This document shows positions 17,267 to 28,064 of a stretch of DNA of 64,000 nucleotides, piece by piece. Numbering within the stretch: the stretch's first letter is position 1; each line of letters starts with the position of its first letter. Where the stretch lies: NCBI RefSeq assembly GCF_002994045.1, contig NZ_MQUC01000003.1, positions 124,001-188,000 of the forward strand, read 5' to 3'. Position numbers and translations under genes: made by a program. This DNA is from Nonlabens agnitus (GTDB lineage: Bacteria; Bacteroidota; Bacteroidia; Flavobacteriales; Flavobacteriaceae). The notes under the pieces were generated by a model. The model ran no database searches. It saw only the letters and a program-made list of their open reading frames with translations, and had not been told where the DNA came from.

Positions 17267-20200
17267 TTAAAAGTTAAGATCTAGACCGAATCCAACTATT
17301 CTACCTTGAGGAAAATCAAAAGCAGTTTGGACTTGTCTTTGTTCAGGGTCACTACCTCTAAACTCTGAGAAAGTTAATAAGTTTTCTCCCGTAACGTAAA
17401 TTCTTGCACTGTTTAAGAAAGAGTTCTCCACGAGAGTTTGTGGTAGATTATATCCTATTTGCGCAAAGCGTAATCTCAAAAAATTAGAGTTTACGAAAAA
17501 GCGATCGCTATTTGCCGCTGGATTTAAATTTGTGGCGTTATTACTAGGTATATCTGTAACACGATTATCAGGAGTCCAAGCTCTTTCAAGATCTGCTGAC
17601 AATGTACCATTACCCGCAAAATTTGTATCTAACAAATTCTCATAATCTCCATCCAAGAAACCTGTACCAGTAACATAACTAAATTGAGATTCAATAAAGA
17701 AGTTTTTATATGCAGCTCTAAATCCAAATCCTCCAAAAAACTCTGGGTTTAAGCTTTTTCCATTGAATCTTCGATCTTCATTATCAATAGTTTCAGTAAT
17801 ATTATCGTCAATATCTCTAAAAAGCAGATTACCATTCGCTGGATTCACACCTACATAAGGTACAAGAAAAAATTCATTGATTCTTTGCCCTTCTTGAAGA
17901 ATTGTTAATCCACCATTGTCAATCCTTCCATCTTCTGGGGCAAGTTCAAGTATTTCATCTTCGTTATAGGTACCGTTAGCAAAAACTGTAAACTCGAAGT
18001 CCCCAGGTTCTTCTGCACGAATCAAGTCATAGTTGACTACTAAAGTCGCACCATTATTTCTCAAGCTTCCCACATTCGTGTTAACATTAGAACTAGGGTT
18101 AACTAATGAGATGTTTTGTGGTGCAAATAAATCTGTAGTTACTCGATTGTACAATTCTAGATTACCGTAAAGACGATTTTTGAATAGAGCATAATCTACA
18201 CCAACATTTATTGTTGAAACAGTTTCCCATGTAAGATCAGCAACCGGAACAGTATTACTAGGCACAAACGTTTGTACATCTCTGTACCCTACTCCAGTAA
18301 CAAATAGCTGTCGTGTATTATTCAAAGCACCATAAAATCCTCCAGATATCCTATCGTTACCTGCTTCACCGTAGGAGACTCTCAACTTAAGAAGGTCTAT
18401 TGCATCACTATCCTTCAAAAAATCTTCTTCACTAATATTCCATCGTAATGCAGCAGAGAAAAAAGTTCCCCAACCATCGTTTTCAATAAATCTAAATGAC
18501 TTGTCTCGTCTCACAGTTACTTCAGCTCCATATTTTTTATCGTAATCATATGCAACGTTTCCGAAGATAGAGAACAGTCCAGTTTCAAGTTTAGTACCAA
18601 AAGCATCAGCACCTACCTCATCACTATTTCCATTATCGTCGATAAAGGATATACCAGAACCAGGAGCGTAGGTCCTAGGATCTAGCCCGACTTGATTGAA
18701 GCCGAAGCTTTCGAAATGACCTTTTACATACTCTAGATAAGCATTTGCATCAACTTTATGCTTCTTTTCTGCTTCGGTTCCGTCTCCAAACTTTTTTGAC
18801 CAACCCAAATTTACGTTTGAGTTAAAACGGATATCTCTCGCAGTCGATTGAGTGGTAGTCCCTTCAAAAGGCTCAAAGTCGTTACTTCCTGCACGTACTC
18901 TTGCAAGGGCAGAGAGTGGGCTTGTTGCATCAAGATCATTTACTTGGGTGTAATCTAGACCTATTCTATATCTAAGAGTAAATTCATCGTTCAAATCATA
19001 TGCCGCGTCACCACCTAGGATAAGTTTTATTTCGTCCTGTTCATCACGATCAAAGTCGATACTATTAAGATTAACATAAGGCGCATTGGCAAAATTAAAT
19101 GCCGCAGCACCTGTTAAAAGTTCGGATGTATTGACATTAGGATCTAAATATGGCAGTCCGTTATATGCAGGCCAGATAGGGTTAAAAAATACTGAACCGC
19201 TACCGTCTGCACCTGCGGTCCTAGAATCTGAAAAACCTAGATAGGTAGTTGTTCCAAATCTAAACCTACCATTATTGGATTTTCCGTTTACATTTGTTCT
19301 AAAGGACATTCTTTGAAGAGTTCTGCCTACAAGAGCAGATTCTGATTCGTTGTAACTTACTGATGTAAATTGAGAAACATTTTGCCCTCCAGATCTTAAA
19401 CTTAGATTGTGATTTTGATTCGTACCTGTTTGGAAAAATATATCTTCCCAATCGGTATTGATATTAAAGTTATCAATCTCTTCTTGAGTTAAAGTTTGTC
19501 CAAGACCGGCACCTAATCGATTCTCTAATCTTAATAATCCTCTTGAATCATATCTATTATAATCGGTATCTATAAATTGGGTAAAACCTGTTTGACCACT
19601 GTAGGAAATTTGCAGTGGAGAATCAAATTTACCCCCTTTAGTTGTTATAAGTATAACACCGTTAGCACCTCGGTTACCATAAATCGCCGTGGCAGCACCG
19701 TCTACCAAAGTGACAATCGTTTCGACGTCATTTGGATTAAAGGTAGCAAATGCATCTTCATCAACCGGGACTCCATCTACTATAATCAAAGGTTCTGTGT
19801 TACCGTTCAAAGATGATGCACCTCTTAATTGAATAAATGCATTTCCTCCTGGTTGCCCTGTACTAGTTTGAACGGTCAAACCTGGTACTTGACCTTGAAG
19901 TCTTTGAATTACAGACGCATTTGGACGATCCACAATTTCTTCTGCATTTAATTGGGATGCTGCAATGTTATTCTCTTTAGTTGTTGTTGTGCGATAAGCT
20001 TGGACCACAACTGCTTCAAGTGAGGTTTTGAGCGAAACATTGATAACAGTTTTGTTTCCTACCACAAAGCTTTGCGGCTCATATCCAGAGAATGAAATAA
20101 CTAACGTATTTTCTGGGCTAGCAGATATAGCATAGTTACCATCGAAATCTGTTGTGGTAGCTTTTGAACTACCTTCTACCAATACGGTTGCACCTAGAAT

Positions 20201-20311
20201 AGGTTGACCCTCTGGATCAGTTACCTTACCGGTAACCGTTTGCTGTGCAAAAGCTACTTGCACAACTAACGCTAGTAAAAGCGTCAAAATTCCATTTAAT
20301 TTTGTTTTCAT
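17267..20311 (-). CDS. SusC/RagA family TonB-dependent outer-membrane transporter
   Basis: 1014 residues. Signal peptide 1-22; a carboxypeptidase-regulatory-like domain (about 26-95: VTGKVTDPEGQPILGATVLVEG); a plug domain (about 115-228) with GLTVQTSTGQPGGNAFIQLRG and ATAIYGNRGANGVILITTKGG; then a 22-strand barrel ending in Phe. TonB-driven import of an oligomer bound by the partner SusD. No glycoside hydrolase, sulfatase or peptidase is adjacent, so the substrate is not predictable from context. Confidence 0.95.
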   Translation of the reverse strand: MKTKLNGILTLLLALVVQVAFAQQTVTGKVTDPEGQPILGATVLVEGSSKATTTDFDGNYAISASPENTLVISFSGYEPQSFVVGNKTVINVSLKTSLEAVVVQAYRTTTTKENNIAASQLNAEEIVDRPNASVIQRLQGQVPGLTVQTSTGQPGGNAFIQLRGASSLNGNTEPLIIVDGVPVDEDAFATFNPNDVETIVTLVDGAATAIYGNRGANGVILITTKGGKFDSPLQISYSGQTGFTQFIDTDYNRYDSRGLLRLENRLGAGLGQTLTQEEIDNFNINTDWEDIFFQTGTNQNHNLSLRSGGQNVSQFTSVSYNESESALVGRTLQRMSFRTNVNGKSNNGRFRFGTTTYLGFSDSRTAGADGSGSVFFNPIWPAYNGLPYLDPNVNTSELLTGAAAFNFANAPYVNLNSIDFDRDEQDEIKLILGGDAAYDLNDEFTLRYRIGLDYTQVNDLDATSPLSALARVRAGSNDFEPFEGTTTQSTARDIRFNSNVNLGWSKKFGDGTEAEKKHKVDANAYLEYVKGHFESFGFNQVGLDPRTYAPGSGISFIDDNGNSDEVGADAFGTKLETGLFSIFGNVAYDYDKKYGAEVTVRRDKSFRFIENDGWGTFFSAALRWNISEEDFLKDSDAIDLLKLRVSYGEAGNDRISGGFYGALNNTRQLFVTGVGYRDVQTFVPSNTVPVADLTWETVSTINVGVDYALFKNRLYGNLELYNRVTTDLFAPQNISLVNPSSNVNTNVGSLRNNGATLVVNYDLIRAEEPGDFEFTVFANGTYNEDEILELAPEDGRIDNGGLTILQEGQRINEFFLVPYVGVNPANGNLLFRDIDDNITETIDNEDRRFNGKSLNPEFFGGFGFRAAYKNFFIESQFSYVTGTGFLDGDYENLLDTNFAGNGTLSADLERAWTPDNRVTDIPSNNATNLNPAANSDRFFVNSNFLRLRFAQIGYNLPQTLVENSFLNSARIYVTGENLLTFSEFRGSDPEQRQVQTAFDFPQGRIVGFGLDLNF

Positions 20312-20428
20312 GTTTAGATTTATTTGAATTAGCCAGAGCCAAAAGTGCCAAAAAACAGTTAATAAAACAACTTTTCAAGACTAATTTATGGAATTATTTA
20401 AGGGCTGCTTAACAATAAGATAACTTTA

Positions 20429-22078
20429 CTAAAATAATATAGTAAAATTTAGATGGGCTATCGTACTGGAAATGCTCTCATTAGAATTTAAAAAGCGCCC
20501 ATTTGCAATCTCTAATCTCAGTATTCCTGCCTGTGTTAATATTCCGAATCCTGCACCAAACGAGTATAAAAATTGAGGTTTTCTCTGTATATATTCTTCA
20601 AAAACGCCACCGTCGTTCAATAAGTTGATGTAAAACCGGTCGTTGAAACTGTATCTAACGTCTGTTTGCAGTAAAGTGTAAGCCGCTGTGTCGATGCTAT
20701 TTTGATTAAATCCTCGAATTGTCTTGATGCCACCGATTTGTGTCAGCTCGTTAAATTGCAATCGTTCCGTTTTCAAAAGATGAGCATTTAGCGTTGTTTT
20801 GAGGTGCAGCTTGTTCAATAGTGGCCAGAGATTTTCAAACGACAAGTCCAGTGAATATTGACCATCGGATTGATTTTCCAAATTTCTATGGTAATAGCCC
20901 ATGCCCAACAAAAAGCTCAGGGTTTCTGGTTGAAGTGCATTTGCGGAATTCCCTCCATAAGTTAATTGTGTTACAACACCACGCGTTTGAAAGTTGTTTA
21001 CATTGATCAGATTGTTTTCCTCAGTAGAGGATTTGCTGTAATAATTCAGTTGCGTGTTCCAGCTGCCCAAAAATTGGTAACTCAATCCTACAACAAAACT
21101 TGAGTTTTGATAAATAGAATCTCTTCTCGTTATGTTGAGGCTACTTGTAATTCCTATTCGTTCAAATAATAATGATGGAACGCTTAGTTGTAACGAGACA
21201 TTAGTTTGATCATTATTATCATTGCGATACTCAAAGTCAAATCGTTCACCACGATTAAAATTGTTGATCAGACTGGCATCTACAAACCCATTTATATTCA
21301 GTTTGCCATCATCATCAGTATTGAAACCAATCAATCCATCGGCTTTATTCGCATTTTTTTTCCTTAAGTAAACGTAAAGTAGGGTGCTGTCTTTTTTAAA
21401 AAGAGCTTCTGGCTCTTTGATGCTTTCCAAGTATTTCAAATTTGCCAACCTCGTCGATAGCCGATCTATATTTTTACTGTTAAGCTTTGTATGGTTGGCT
21501 ACAAGATTTTCGATAACATTTCTTGGGTACTTTGGGTATCCATTCACAATAATTCTGTCAATTTGCCGCTGCTCGATATTTTTCACCTCATAAAATAAAG
21601 TGGCCGTGTCTTGCTTGGTGAAATCCCAACGGTTGATCATGACTTCTGCAAAAGGAGAACCTTGATTGTTGTATTTTTTTTGAACTGCTTCAAGTTCTTC
21701 AAGAAATTTATCTGGTGTTGTTTTTTTAGGTCGCTTTCGCGAAAGCGAACTCTCCATTATTATTCCATTTTCCAGGTTATCATTCTCCTTCATGATGATT
21801 GTCGTGAAAAGATTGTTGAGAACGATGCTTAACTGGTTGGTGTTTTTTCTTAATGTGTCCGCAATGATTAGATTGAGGTAGCCTTTACGGAATAAATTGA
21901 TTTTAATGCTATCTAATTGACGGCTGGAGATCTGATTTTCTGTTTTCTTTAGAAAAATAGTATCCGTCGGCTGTACCGATTGTGTATCTGGGAATAAGAA
22001 TATTTGGGTGTGATCTGTCTGCGCAAAAAGACCTATGCTAAAAAGTATATATATAATAAGGACTGATTTCTTTATCAA
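20429..22078 (-). CDS. BamA/TamA-type outer-membrane protein with POTRA domain
   Basis: 549 residues. Signal peptide 1-19 (IGLFAQ). An N-terminal periplasmic part contains at least one POTRA-like segment (RQIDRIIVNGYPKYPRNVIENL, about 170-190), followed by a 16-strand-type barrel from about 250 with the Omp85 motif as IRGFNQ and a C-terminal Phe. It resembles the Omp85/FhaC superfamily, but is shorter than BamA, so a paralogue of unknown client is likely. A palindrome copy encodes LSRKR in the periplasmic part. It lies alone between the SusCD operon and rpsL. Confidence 0.75.
   Translation of the reverse strand: MIKKSVLIIYILFSIGLFAQTDHTQIFLFPDTQSVQPTDTIFLKKTENQISSRQLDSIKINLFRKGYLNLIIADTLRKNTNQLSIVLNNLFTTIIMKENDNLENGIIMESSLSRKRPKKTTPDKFLEELEAVQKKYNNQGSPFAEVMINRWDFTKQDTATLFYEVKNIEQRQIDRIIVNGYPKYPRNVIENLVANHTKLNSKNIDRLSTRLANLKYLESIKEPEALFKKDSTLLYVYLRKKNANKADGLIGFNTDDDGKLNINGFVDASLINNFNRGERFDFEYRNDNNDQTNVSLQLSVPSLLFERIGITSSLNITRRDSIYQNSSFVVGLSYQFLGSWNTQLNYYSKSSTEENNLINVNNFQTRGVVTQLTYGGNSANALQPETLSFLLGMGYYHRNLENQSDGQYSLDLSFENLWPLLNKLHLKTTLNAHLLKTERLQFNELTQIGGIKTIRGFNQNSIDTAAYTLLQTDVRYSFNDRFYINLLNDGGVFEEYIQRKPQFLYSFGAGFGILTQAGILRLEIANGRFLNSNESISSTIAHLNFTILF
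21731..21748. repeat. Iterated palindrome copy 6 (18 bp)
   Basis: TCGCTTTCGCGAAAGCGA inside the Omp85-like gene, read on the minus strand as LSRKR. Confidence 0.95.
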
Positions 22079-22172
22079 GGGAATCTCTATTTAGCCTATG
22101 CCGCAAAAATGGGATAACGAATCTTTTTAAGATTATGTCAAAAAAAGTTATGGTAAAAACTTGGAAATGAGA

Positions 22173-22203
22173 TTTGAATAAGTAAATATTATTCATACCT
22201 TTG
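22173..22203 (+). promoter_or_regulatory. Promoter of the str-S10-spc-alpha cluster
   Basis: TTTG (22173-22176), 19 bases, then TACCTTTG (22196-22203): an essentially ideal Bacteroidota -33/-7 promoter. Transcription would start near 22208-22210, giving a leader of about 36 bases before the rpsL ATG at 22246. Confidence 0.8.
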
Positions 22204-22245
22204 CCGACCCTAAAATAGGGGATTAATTTATTAGCGTAAAACAAT

Positions 22246-22620
22246 ATGCCAACGATTTCACAATTAGTACGTAAAGGAAGGTCCAAAATAACCAAGAAGA
22301 GCAAATCGGCTGCTTTAGATTCTTGTCCTCAACGTCGTGGAGTTTGTACTCGTGTTTACACTACTACACCTAAGAAACCTAACTCAGCAATGAGAAAGGT
22401 GGCACGTGTAAGACTTACCAACGGTAAGGAAGTGAATGCATACATTCCAGGAGAAGGACACAATCTACAAGAGCACTCGATAGTATTGGTTAGAGGTGGA
22501 AGGGTAAAGGATTTACCAGGAGTTAGATACCACATCGTTCGTGGGGCGCTGGACACCGCAGGTGTTGCAGATCGCACACAACGTAGGTCTAAGTATGGTG
22601 CAAAACGCCCTAAGAAGTAA
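22246..22620 (+). CDS. rpsL: 30S ribosomal protein S12
   Basis: 124 residues, full length. Decoding-centre protein. [12 protein letters not shown] (40-51) and [13 protein letters not shown] are intact, with Lys at the positions where streptomycin-resistance substitutions usually occur (wild-type state). First gene of the cluster behind the promoter at 22173-22203. Confidence 0.98.
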   Translation: MPTISQLVRKGRSKITKKSKSAALDSCPQRRGVCTRVYTTTPKKPNSAMRKVARVRLTNGKEVNAYIPGEGHNLQEHSIVLVRGGRVKDLPGVRYHIVRGALDTAGVADRTQRRSKYGAKRPKK

Positions 22621-22674
22621 TTAACTTTTAGTGTCCACAATGTGGGCATCTAATAACAAACTCAAAGAGAAGAA

Positions 22675-23151
22675 ATGAGAAAAAGACAGGCAAAAAAACG
22701 CCCGATCCTTCCAGATCCGCGTTTCAATGACCAGCTAGTGACTCGATTTGTCAACATGATGATGTTGCATGGTAAGAAGTCGGTAGCATTTAAAATTTTC
22801 TATGATGCGATGGATATCGTTGAAGAGAAAAACCAAGATGAGGAAAAGACTTCACTTGAAATATGGAAAGATGCGTTATCAAACGTAATGCCTCACGTAG
22901 AGGTGCGTAGCCGTCGTGTAGGTGGAGCGACCTTCCAGATTCCAATGCAAATACGTCCAGATAGAAAGATTTCAACCGCAATGAAATGGTTGATAAGCTA
23001 TTCTAGAAAGCGTAATGAGAAATCTTTCTCCCAAAAACTAGCTGCTGAAGTCCTTGCCGCGGCAAAGGAAGAAGGTGCGGCAGTTAAGAAGAAAACAGAT
23101 ACTCATAAAATGGCAGAAGCCAATAAGGCATTCTCACACTTTAGATTCTAA
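22675..23151 (+). CDS. rpsG: 30S ribosomal protein S7
   Basis: 158 residues. Primary binder that nucleates the 30S head and contacts E-site t[20 protein letters not shown] and [16 protein letters not shown] are family hallmarks; the C-terminus ends in [15 protein letters not shown]. The 54-base spacer after rpsL contains a small imperfect hairpin. Confidence 0.98.
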   Translation: MRKRQAKKRPILPDPRFNDQLVTRFVNMMMLHGKKSVAFKIFYDAMDIVEEKNQDEEKTSLEIWKDALSNVMPHVEVRSRRVGGATFQIPMQIRPDRKISTAMKWLISYSRKRNEKSFSQKLAAEVLAAAKEEGAAVKKKTDTHKMAEANKAFSHFRF

Positions 23152-23153
23152 AA

Positions 23154-25295
23154 ATGGCACAAAGAGACTTAAAATACACAAGAAATATTGGAATTGCTGC
23201 GCACATTGATGCGGGTAAAACCACTACGACAGAGCGTATTCTTTTTTATACTGGGGTAAGCCATAAAATAGGAGAGGTGCATGATGGTGCAGCTACTATG
23301 GACTGGATGGAGCAAGAGCAGGAGCGTGGTATTACGATCACATCTGCTGCAACAACTTGTACCTGGAAATTCCCTATGGAGAACGCACAGCCGTTACCAG
23401 AAACTAAAGATTATCACTTTAATATTATTGACACTCCTGGACACGTTGACTTTACTGTAGAGGTAAATAGATCATTGCGTGTACTTGATGGGTTGGTATT
23501 CTTGTTTAGTGCGGTTGATGGTGTTGAGCCACAATCAGAAACAAACTGGAGACTAGCTGATAACTATAAAGTGCCACGTATAGGTTTCGTAAACAAAATG
23601 GACCGTCAAGGTTCTAACTTTCTTGCTGTTTGTCAGCAAGTAAAAGATATGTTGAAGTCTAATGCGGTGCCTATCGTATTGAATATTGGTGAGGAAGGTG
23701 ATTTTAAAGGAATTGTGGATCTTGTAAAAAATCGTGCGATTGTATGGCATGATGATACTCAAGGCGCAACCTTTGATGTTATTGAAATCCCAGAAGAACT
23801 TAAGGCTGAGGCTCGTAAATATAGAGGTATGCTTATCGAAGAGGTAGCTACTTATGACGAGACCCTTCTTGAGAAATATATGGAAGATGAAGATTCCATA
23901 ACTGAGGAAGAAGTCCATGCAGCACTACGTGCCGCAGTAATGGATATGGCAATCATTCCAATGATTTGTGGTTCTGCATTTAAGAATAAAGGTGTTCAAT
24001 TCTTATTGGATGCTGTGTGTAGATATTTGCCTGCTCCAACTGATAAGGAAGGAATCGTTGGTGTCAACCCTGATACTGATGAGAAGGAATTACGTAAGCC
24101 TGATGTAACTGCACCATTTGCAGCTCTTGCATTCAAGATTGCTACAGACCCATTTGTAGGTCGTTTGGCGTTCTTCCGTGCTTATTCAGGTCGTTTAGAT
24201 GCTGGTTCTTATATATTGAACAATCGTTCTGGTAAGAAAGAGCGTATCTCGCGTATTTACCAAATGCACTCCAACAAGCAAAACGCTATCGATTATATCG
24301 AGGCTGGAGATATAGGTGCTGCGGTAGGATTTAAAGACATCAAGACTGGTGATACCATGTCTGATGAAAAGCACCCAATCGTATTGGAATCTATGGACTT
24401 CCCTGATCCGGTAATTGGTATTGCTGTTGAGCCTAAAACCAAAGCAGACGTAGATAAATTGGGGATGGCTTTGGCTAAATTGGCTGAAGAAGATCCAACA
24501 TTCCAAGTAAGAACTGACGAGGCTTCTGGCCAGACGATCATTTCAGGAATGGGTGAGCTTCACTTAGATATCATCGTTGATCGTTTGAGACGTGAGTTCA
24601 AGGTAGAGGTAAATCAAGGTGCGCCTCAAGTAGAGTACAAAGAGGCCATCACTAGATCTGCAGATCACCGTGAGACTTACAAAAAGCAATCTGGTGGACG
24701 TGGTAAGTTTGGAGATATCGTATTTACTATGGAGCCTGCTCATGAAGATGCAGAAGGTAAAGTAGCAGAAGGTCTTCAATTTATCAATGAAATCAAAGGT
24801 GGTAACATTCCTAAGGAATTTATCCCAGCGATTGAGAAAGGATTTAGAGAAGCAATGAATAACGGTCCTTTAGCAGGATTTGAGATGGATAGTATGAGAG
24901 TAACTCTTAAGGATGGATCTTTCCACCCGGTAGATTCTGATGCTCTATCATTTGAACTTGCTGCTAGAATGGGTTACAAAGCTGCTTCAAAAGCTGCTGG
25001 TGCCGTAATTCTTGAGCCTATCATGAAAGTAGAGGTCATCACTCCAGAAGAAAACATGGGTGATATCGTTGGTGACTTGAACCGTCGCCGTGGACAAGTA
25101 AATGATATGAGCGATAGAGCTGGTGCAAAAGTGGTAAAGGCAGAAGTTCCTCTTTCAGAGATGTTCGGTTATGTTACAACACTTAGAACGCTTTCTTCAG
25201 GTCGTGCAACATCCACTATGGAATTTGCTCACTATGCAGAAACTCCTTCTAGTATTAGTGAAGAAGTAATCGCAGCAGCAAAAGGTAACAATTAA
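23154..25295 (+). CDS. fusA: Elongation factor G
   Basis: 713 residues. Translocation GTPase. G1 [15 protein letters not shown] (near residue 17), G2 region [13 protein letters not shown]3 [10 protein letters not shown]4 NKMD are all intact, followed by domains II-V ending with the EF-G C-terminal segment [21 protein letters not shown]. It starts 2 bases after rpsG and is followed by rpsJ, with no tuf gene between, as usual in Bacteroidota. Confidence 0.98.
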   Translation: MAQRDLKYTRNIGIAAHIDAGKTTTTERILFYTGVSHKIGEVHDGAATMDWMEQEQERGITITSAATTCTWKFPMENAQPLPETKDYHFNIIDTPGHVDFTVEVNRSLRVLDGLVFLFSAVDGVEPQSETNWRLADNYKVPRIGFVNKMDRQGSNFLAVCQQVKDMLKSNAVPIVLNIGEEGDFKGIVDLVKNRAIVWHDDTQGATFDVIEIPEELKAEARKYRGMLIEEVATYDETLLEKYMEDEDSITEEEVHAALRAAVMDMAIIPMICGSAFKNKGVQFLLDAVCRYLPAPTDKEGIVGVNPDTDEKELRKPDVTAPFAALAFKIATDPFVGRLAFFRAYSGRLDAGSYILNNRSGKKERISRIYQMHSNKQNAIDYIEAGDIGAAVGFKDIKTGDTMSDEKHPIVLESMDFPDPVIGIAVEPKTKADVDKLGMALAKLAEEDPTFQVRTDEASGQTIISGMGELHLDIIVDRLRREFKVEVNQGAPQVEYKEAITRSADHRETYKKQSGGRGKFGDIVFTMEPAHEDAEGKVAEGLQFINEIKGGNIPKEFIPAIEKGFREAMNNGPLAGFEMDSMRVTLKDGSFHPVDSDALSFELAARMGYKAASKAAGAVILEPIMKVEVITPEENMGDIVGDLNRRRGQVNDMSDRAGAKVVKAEVPLSEMFGYVTTLRTLSSGRATSTMEFAHYAETPSSISEEVIAAAKGNN

Positions 25296-25305
25296 TTTTC
25301 AAGAG

Positions 25306-25611
25306 ATGAGTCAAAAAATCAGAATCAAGTTAAAGTCTTACGATTACATGCTGGTAGATAAATCTGCTGAAAAGATTGTAAAGACCGTGAAAAGTACTGG
25401 AGCAGTCGTAACTGGCCCGATTCCATTGCCTACTCACAAAAAAATATTTACCGTATTGAGATCTCCTCACGTAAACAAGAAGTCACGTGAGCAGTTTGAA
25501 CTTAGTTCCTACAAGAGATTGTTGGATATCTACAGTTCTTCTTCAAAAACGATTGATGCATTGATGAAACTTGAACTTCCTAGTGGGGTTGAAGTAGAAA
25601 TTAAAGTGTGA
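25306..25611 (+). CDS. rpsJ: 30S ribosomal protein S10
   Basis: 101 residues. 30S head protein (NusE), also part of transcription antitermination complexes. [21 protein letters not shown] and [29 protein letters not shown] are diagnostic. The 71-base gap downstream holds a palindrome copy. Confidence 0.98.
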   Translation: MSQKIRIKLKSYDYMLVDKSAEKIVKTVKSTGAVVTGPIPLPTHKKIFTVLRSPHVNKKSREQFELSSYKRLLDIYSSSSKTIDALMKLELPSGVEVEIKV

Positions 25612-25630
25612 TAAATATTTGATCATATTT

Positions 25631-25646
25631 CGCTTTCGCGAAAGCG
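25631..25646. repeat. Iterated palindrome copy 7 (16 bp), rpsJ-rplC spacer
   Basis: CGCTTTCGCGAAAGCG between rpsJ and rplC, inside a polycistronic transcript. It is the only copy in the ribosomal cluster and lies outside coding sequence. In RNA it could form a 7-8 bp stem with a tiny loop; no T run follows, so it is not a standard terminator. Confidence 0.95.
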
Positions 25647-25682
25647 CAACAAACAAAATACAATAACAATTAATTAATAATT

Positions 25683-26300
25683 ATGTCTGGGTTAATAGGA
25701 AAAAAAATAGGGATGACCAGCATCTATGACGAGAATGGTAAGAATATGCCATGTACCGTTATCCAAGCTGGCCCTTGTGTAGTTACCCAAGTCAGAACTG
25801 AAGAAACAGACGGTTATGCCGCGCTGCAATTAGGTTTCGATGACAAATCAGACAAAAATGCTTCTAAAGCTGCTCAAGGGCACTTTAAGAAAGCTGGTAC
25901 TGCTGTCAAGAGAAAAGTTGCTGAATTCAAGAGTTTTGATAAGGAGTACAAATTAGGTGACACTGTAAGTGTTGATATGTTTACTGAAGGTGAATTTGTC
26001 GATATCAGTGGTACTTCAAAAGGAAAAGGATTTCAGGGTGTTGTGAAGCGCCACGGTTTTGGTGGTGTAGGTCAAGCGACACACGGTCAACACAACCGTT
26101 TGAGAGCTCCTGGTTCCATCGGTGCGGCATCTTATCCTGCACGTGTATTCAAAGGAATGCGCATGGCTGGACAGATGGGTAACGAAAAAGTAAAAGTTGA
26201 AAATTTAAGAGTTCTTAAAGTTGTTCCAGAACAAAATATCCTTGTAGTTAAAGGTTGTGTTCCTGGTCACAAGAATGCTTATGTAATCGTACAGAAATAA
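25683..26300 (+). CDS. rplC: 50S ribosomal protein L3
   Basis: 205 residues. Binds 23S rRNA near the peptidyl transferase centre. [17 protein letters not shown] at the start and [30 protein letters not shown] in the central loop are clear. Its TAA overlaps the rplD ATG by one base. Confidence 0.98.
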   Translation: MSGLIGKKIGMTSIYDENGKNMPCTVIQAGPCVVTQVRTEETDGYAALQLGFDDKSDKNASKAAQGHFKKAGTAVKRKVAEFKSFDKEYKLGDTVSVDMFTEGEFVDISGTSKGKGFQGVVKRHGFGGVGQATHGQHNRLRAPGSIGAASYPARVFKGMRMAGQMGNEKVKVENLRVLKVVPEQNILVVKGCVPGHKNAYVIVQK

Positions 26301-26929
26301 TGAAGGTAGCAGTTATAGACATTAAAGGAAAAGAAACGGGTCGTCAGATAGAGTTATCAGATGATGTTTTTGGAATTGAGCCTAATGATCACGCTATCTA
26401 TCTAGATGTTAAGCAATATCAGGCTAATCAACGCCAGGGTACTCACAAAGCAAAGCAACGTGCAGAGATCGTAGGTAGTACACGTAAGATTAAAAAACAA
26501 AAAGGTACGGGTACTGCTCGTGCTGGATCTATCAAGTCACCAGTGTTTAGAGGTGGTGGTAGAATCTTTGGTCCTGTGCCTAGAGATTATTCTTTCAAAC
26601 TTAATAAAGGACAAAAGCGTCTAGCACGTAAAAGTGCCTTAAGCATGAAGGTTTCTGAAGGTAACTTGCAGGTTGTGGAAGACTTCAATTTTGATGCTCC
26701 TAAAACCAGTGATTTCAAGGAAGTTTTAAGCAGCTTGGGACTTTCAAATAAAAAATCCCTGTTTGTGTTGGGTGAATCAAATAATAATGTATATTTGTCT
26801 TCGCGAAATTTGAAGGGTATCGAAGTGATAACTTACTCAGAATTAAGCACTTACAAGATTATTAACGCCAATAATTTGGTCGTCTTGGAAGGTTCTCTAG
26901 AAGGAATTCAGGAAAATTTAAGTAAATAA
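26300..26929 (+). CDS. rplD: 50S ribosomal protein L4
   Basis: 209 residues from ATG 26300, which overlaps the rplC stop (TAATG). In-frame ATG upstream at 26255 lies inside rplC and adds 15 foreign residues, so it is rejected. The exit-tunnel loop ([21 protein letters not shown]) is intact; this loop contacts the macrolide-binding region. Confidence 0.97.
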   Translation: MKVAVIDIKGKETGRQIELSDDVFGIEPNDHAIYLDVKQYQANQRQGTHKAKQRAEIVGSTRKIKKQKGTGTARAGSIKSPVFRGGGRIFGPVPRDYSFKLNKGQKRLARKSALSMKVSEGNLQVVEDFNFDAPKTSDFKEVLSSLGLSNKKSLFVLGESNNNVYLSSRNLKGIEVITYSELSTYKIINANNLVVLEGSLEGIQENLSK

Positions 26930-26932
26930 GCC

Positions 26933-27223
26933 ATGAGCATTTTAATAAAACCCATAATTACAGAAAAGGCGACTAGCGATAGTGAGCTGTTGAATCGATA
27001 TGGTTTTGAGGTGTCTCCCAAGGCTAACAAAGTTCAAATAAAGAAAGAAGTTGAAGAGGTGTACGGTGTGACTGTTCTTAAAGTAAGAACTATGAATACT
27101 AGAATAGCTCGTAAAACTAAACATACTAAAACAGGGACGCAAGTTGGTAAAACATCAGCAGTTAAAAAAGCTTTTGTACAACTCAAGGATGGTGATACCA
27201 TCGATCTTTATAGTAATCTATAA
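26933..27223 (+). CDS. rplW: 50S ribosomal protein L23
   Basis: 96 residues. Sits at the tunnel exit and docks trigger factor and SRP. ILIKPIITEKAT is the family start. Three bases after rplD. Confidence 0.97.
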   Translation: MSILIKPIITEKATSDSELLNRYGFEVSPKANKVQIKKEVEEVYGVTVLKVRTMNTRIARKTKHTKTGTQVGKTSAVKKAFVQLKDGDTIDLYSNL

Positions 27224-27236
27224 ATAAAATACTGTA

Positions 27237-28061
27237 ATGTCAGTAAGAAAATTAAAACCTGTAACTCCAGGACAGCGATTTAGAGTTGTGAATGGCTATG
27301 ATGCCATCACGACTGATAAGCCGGAGAAGAGCTTGCTCGCTCCGAATAAACGTTCTGGTGGTCGTAATGCAAAAGGTCGTATGACTATGCGTTACTTAGG
27401 TGGTGGTCACAAAAGACGCTACCGTATCATTGATTTCAAAAGAAATCGTCATGGTGTGCCAGCAACGGTTGCATCTATTGAATATGATCCTAATAGAACG
27501 GCATTTATCGCTCTTGTAAATTATCAAGATGGAGAAAAGCGTTATGTGATTGCTCAAAACGGACTGCAAGTAGGTCAGAACATTGTTTCTGGTGATAATG
27601 TTGCTCCTGAAGTAGGGAATGCAATGAAGCTTGCAAATATTCCATTGGGCTCGATTGTTAGTTGTATTGAGTTACGACCTGGGCAAGGAGCTGTTATAGC
27701 TCGTAGTGCTGGATCCTTTGCACAATTAATGGCAAGAGATGGTAAGTATGCTACTGTTAAGATGCCTTCTGGTGAAATCAGATTGATCTTACAAGAATGT
27801 CTTGCTACTATCGGTGCGATTTCTAACAGTGATCATCAACTTGTTGTTGGTGGTAAGGCTGGTAGAAGCAGATGGTTAGGTAGAAGACCAAGAACAAGAC
27901 CGGTTGCGATGAACCCAGTCGATCACCCAATGGGTGGTGGTGAAGGTCGCGCTTCAGGTGGTCATCCAAGATCTCGTAATGGTGTACCTGCCAAAGGATA
28001 CCGTACACGTGACTTGAACAAGGCAAGTACTCAATATATTTTAGAACGTAGAAAGAAATAA
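27237..28061 (+). CDS. rplB: 50S ribosomal protein L2
   Basis: 274 residues. Essential for subunit association and peptidyl transfer; the conserved [13 protein letters not shown] near the C-terminus includes the functionally important His. [14 protein letters not shown] region reads [14 protein letters not shown]. Confidence 0.98.
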   Translation: MSVRKLKPVTPGQRFRVVNGYDAITTDKPEKSLLAPNKRSGGRNAKGRMTMRYLGGGHKRRYRIIDFKRNRHGVPATVASIEYDPNRTAFIALVNYQDGEKRYVIAQNGLQVGQNIVSGDNVAPEVGNAMKLANIPLGSIVSCIELRPGQGAVIARSAGSFAQLMARDGKYATVKMPSGEIRLILQECLATIGAISNSDHQLVVGGKAGRSRWLGRRPRTRPVAMNPVDHPMGGGEGRASGGHPRSRNGVPAKGYRTRDLNKASTQYILERRKK

Positions 28062-28064
28062 ATT

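Noticed and set aside
22632..22648. Imperfect hairpin in the rpsL-rpsG spacer
   Set aside because: Only about six pairs with one wobble, no T run, and no resemblance to a known S7 regulatory site that I can establish.
26255..26299. Upstream in-frame ATG for rplD
   Set aside because: It lies inside rplC and adds 15 residues foreign to L4; the ATG at 26300 overlapping the rplC stop is the normal arrangement.
26800..26815. TTCGCGAAATTT in rplD as a palindrome copy
   Set aside because: Only the central TTCGCGAA is shared; the arms do not match the repeated motif.
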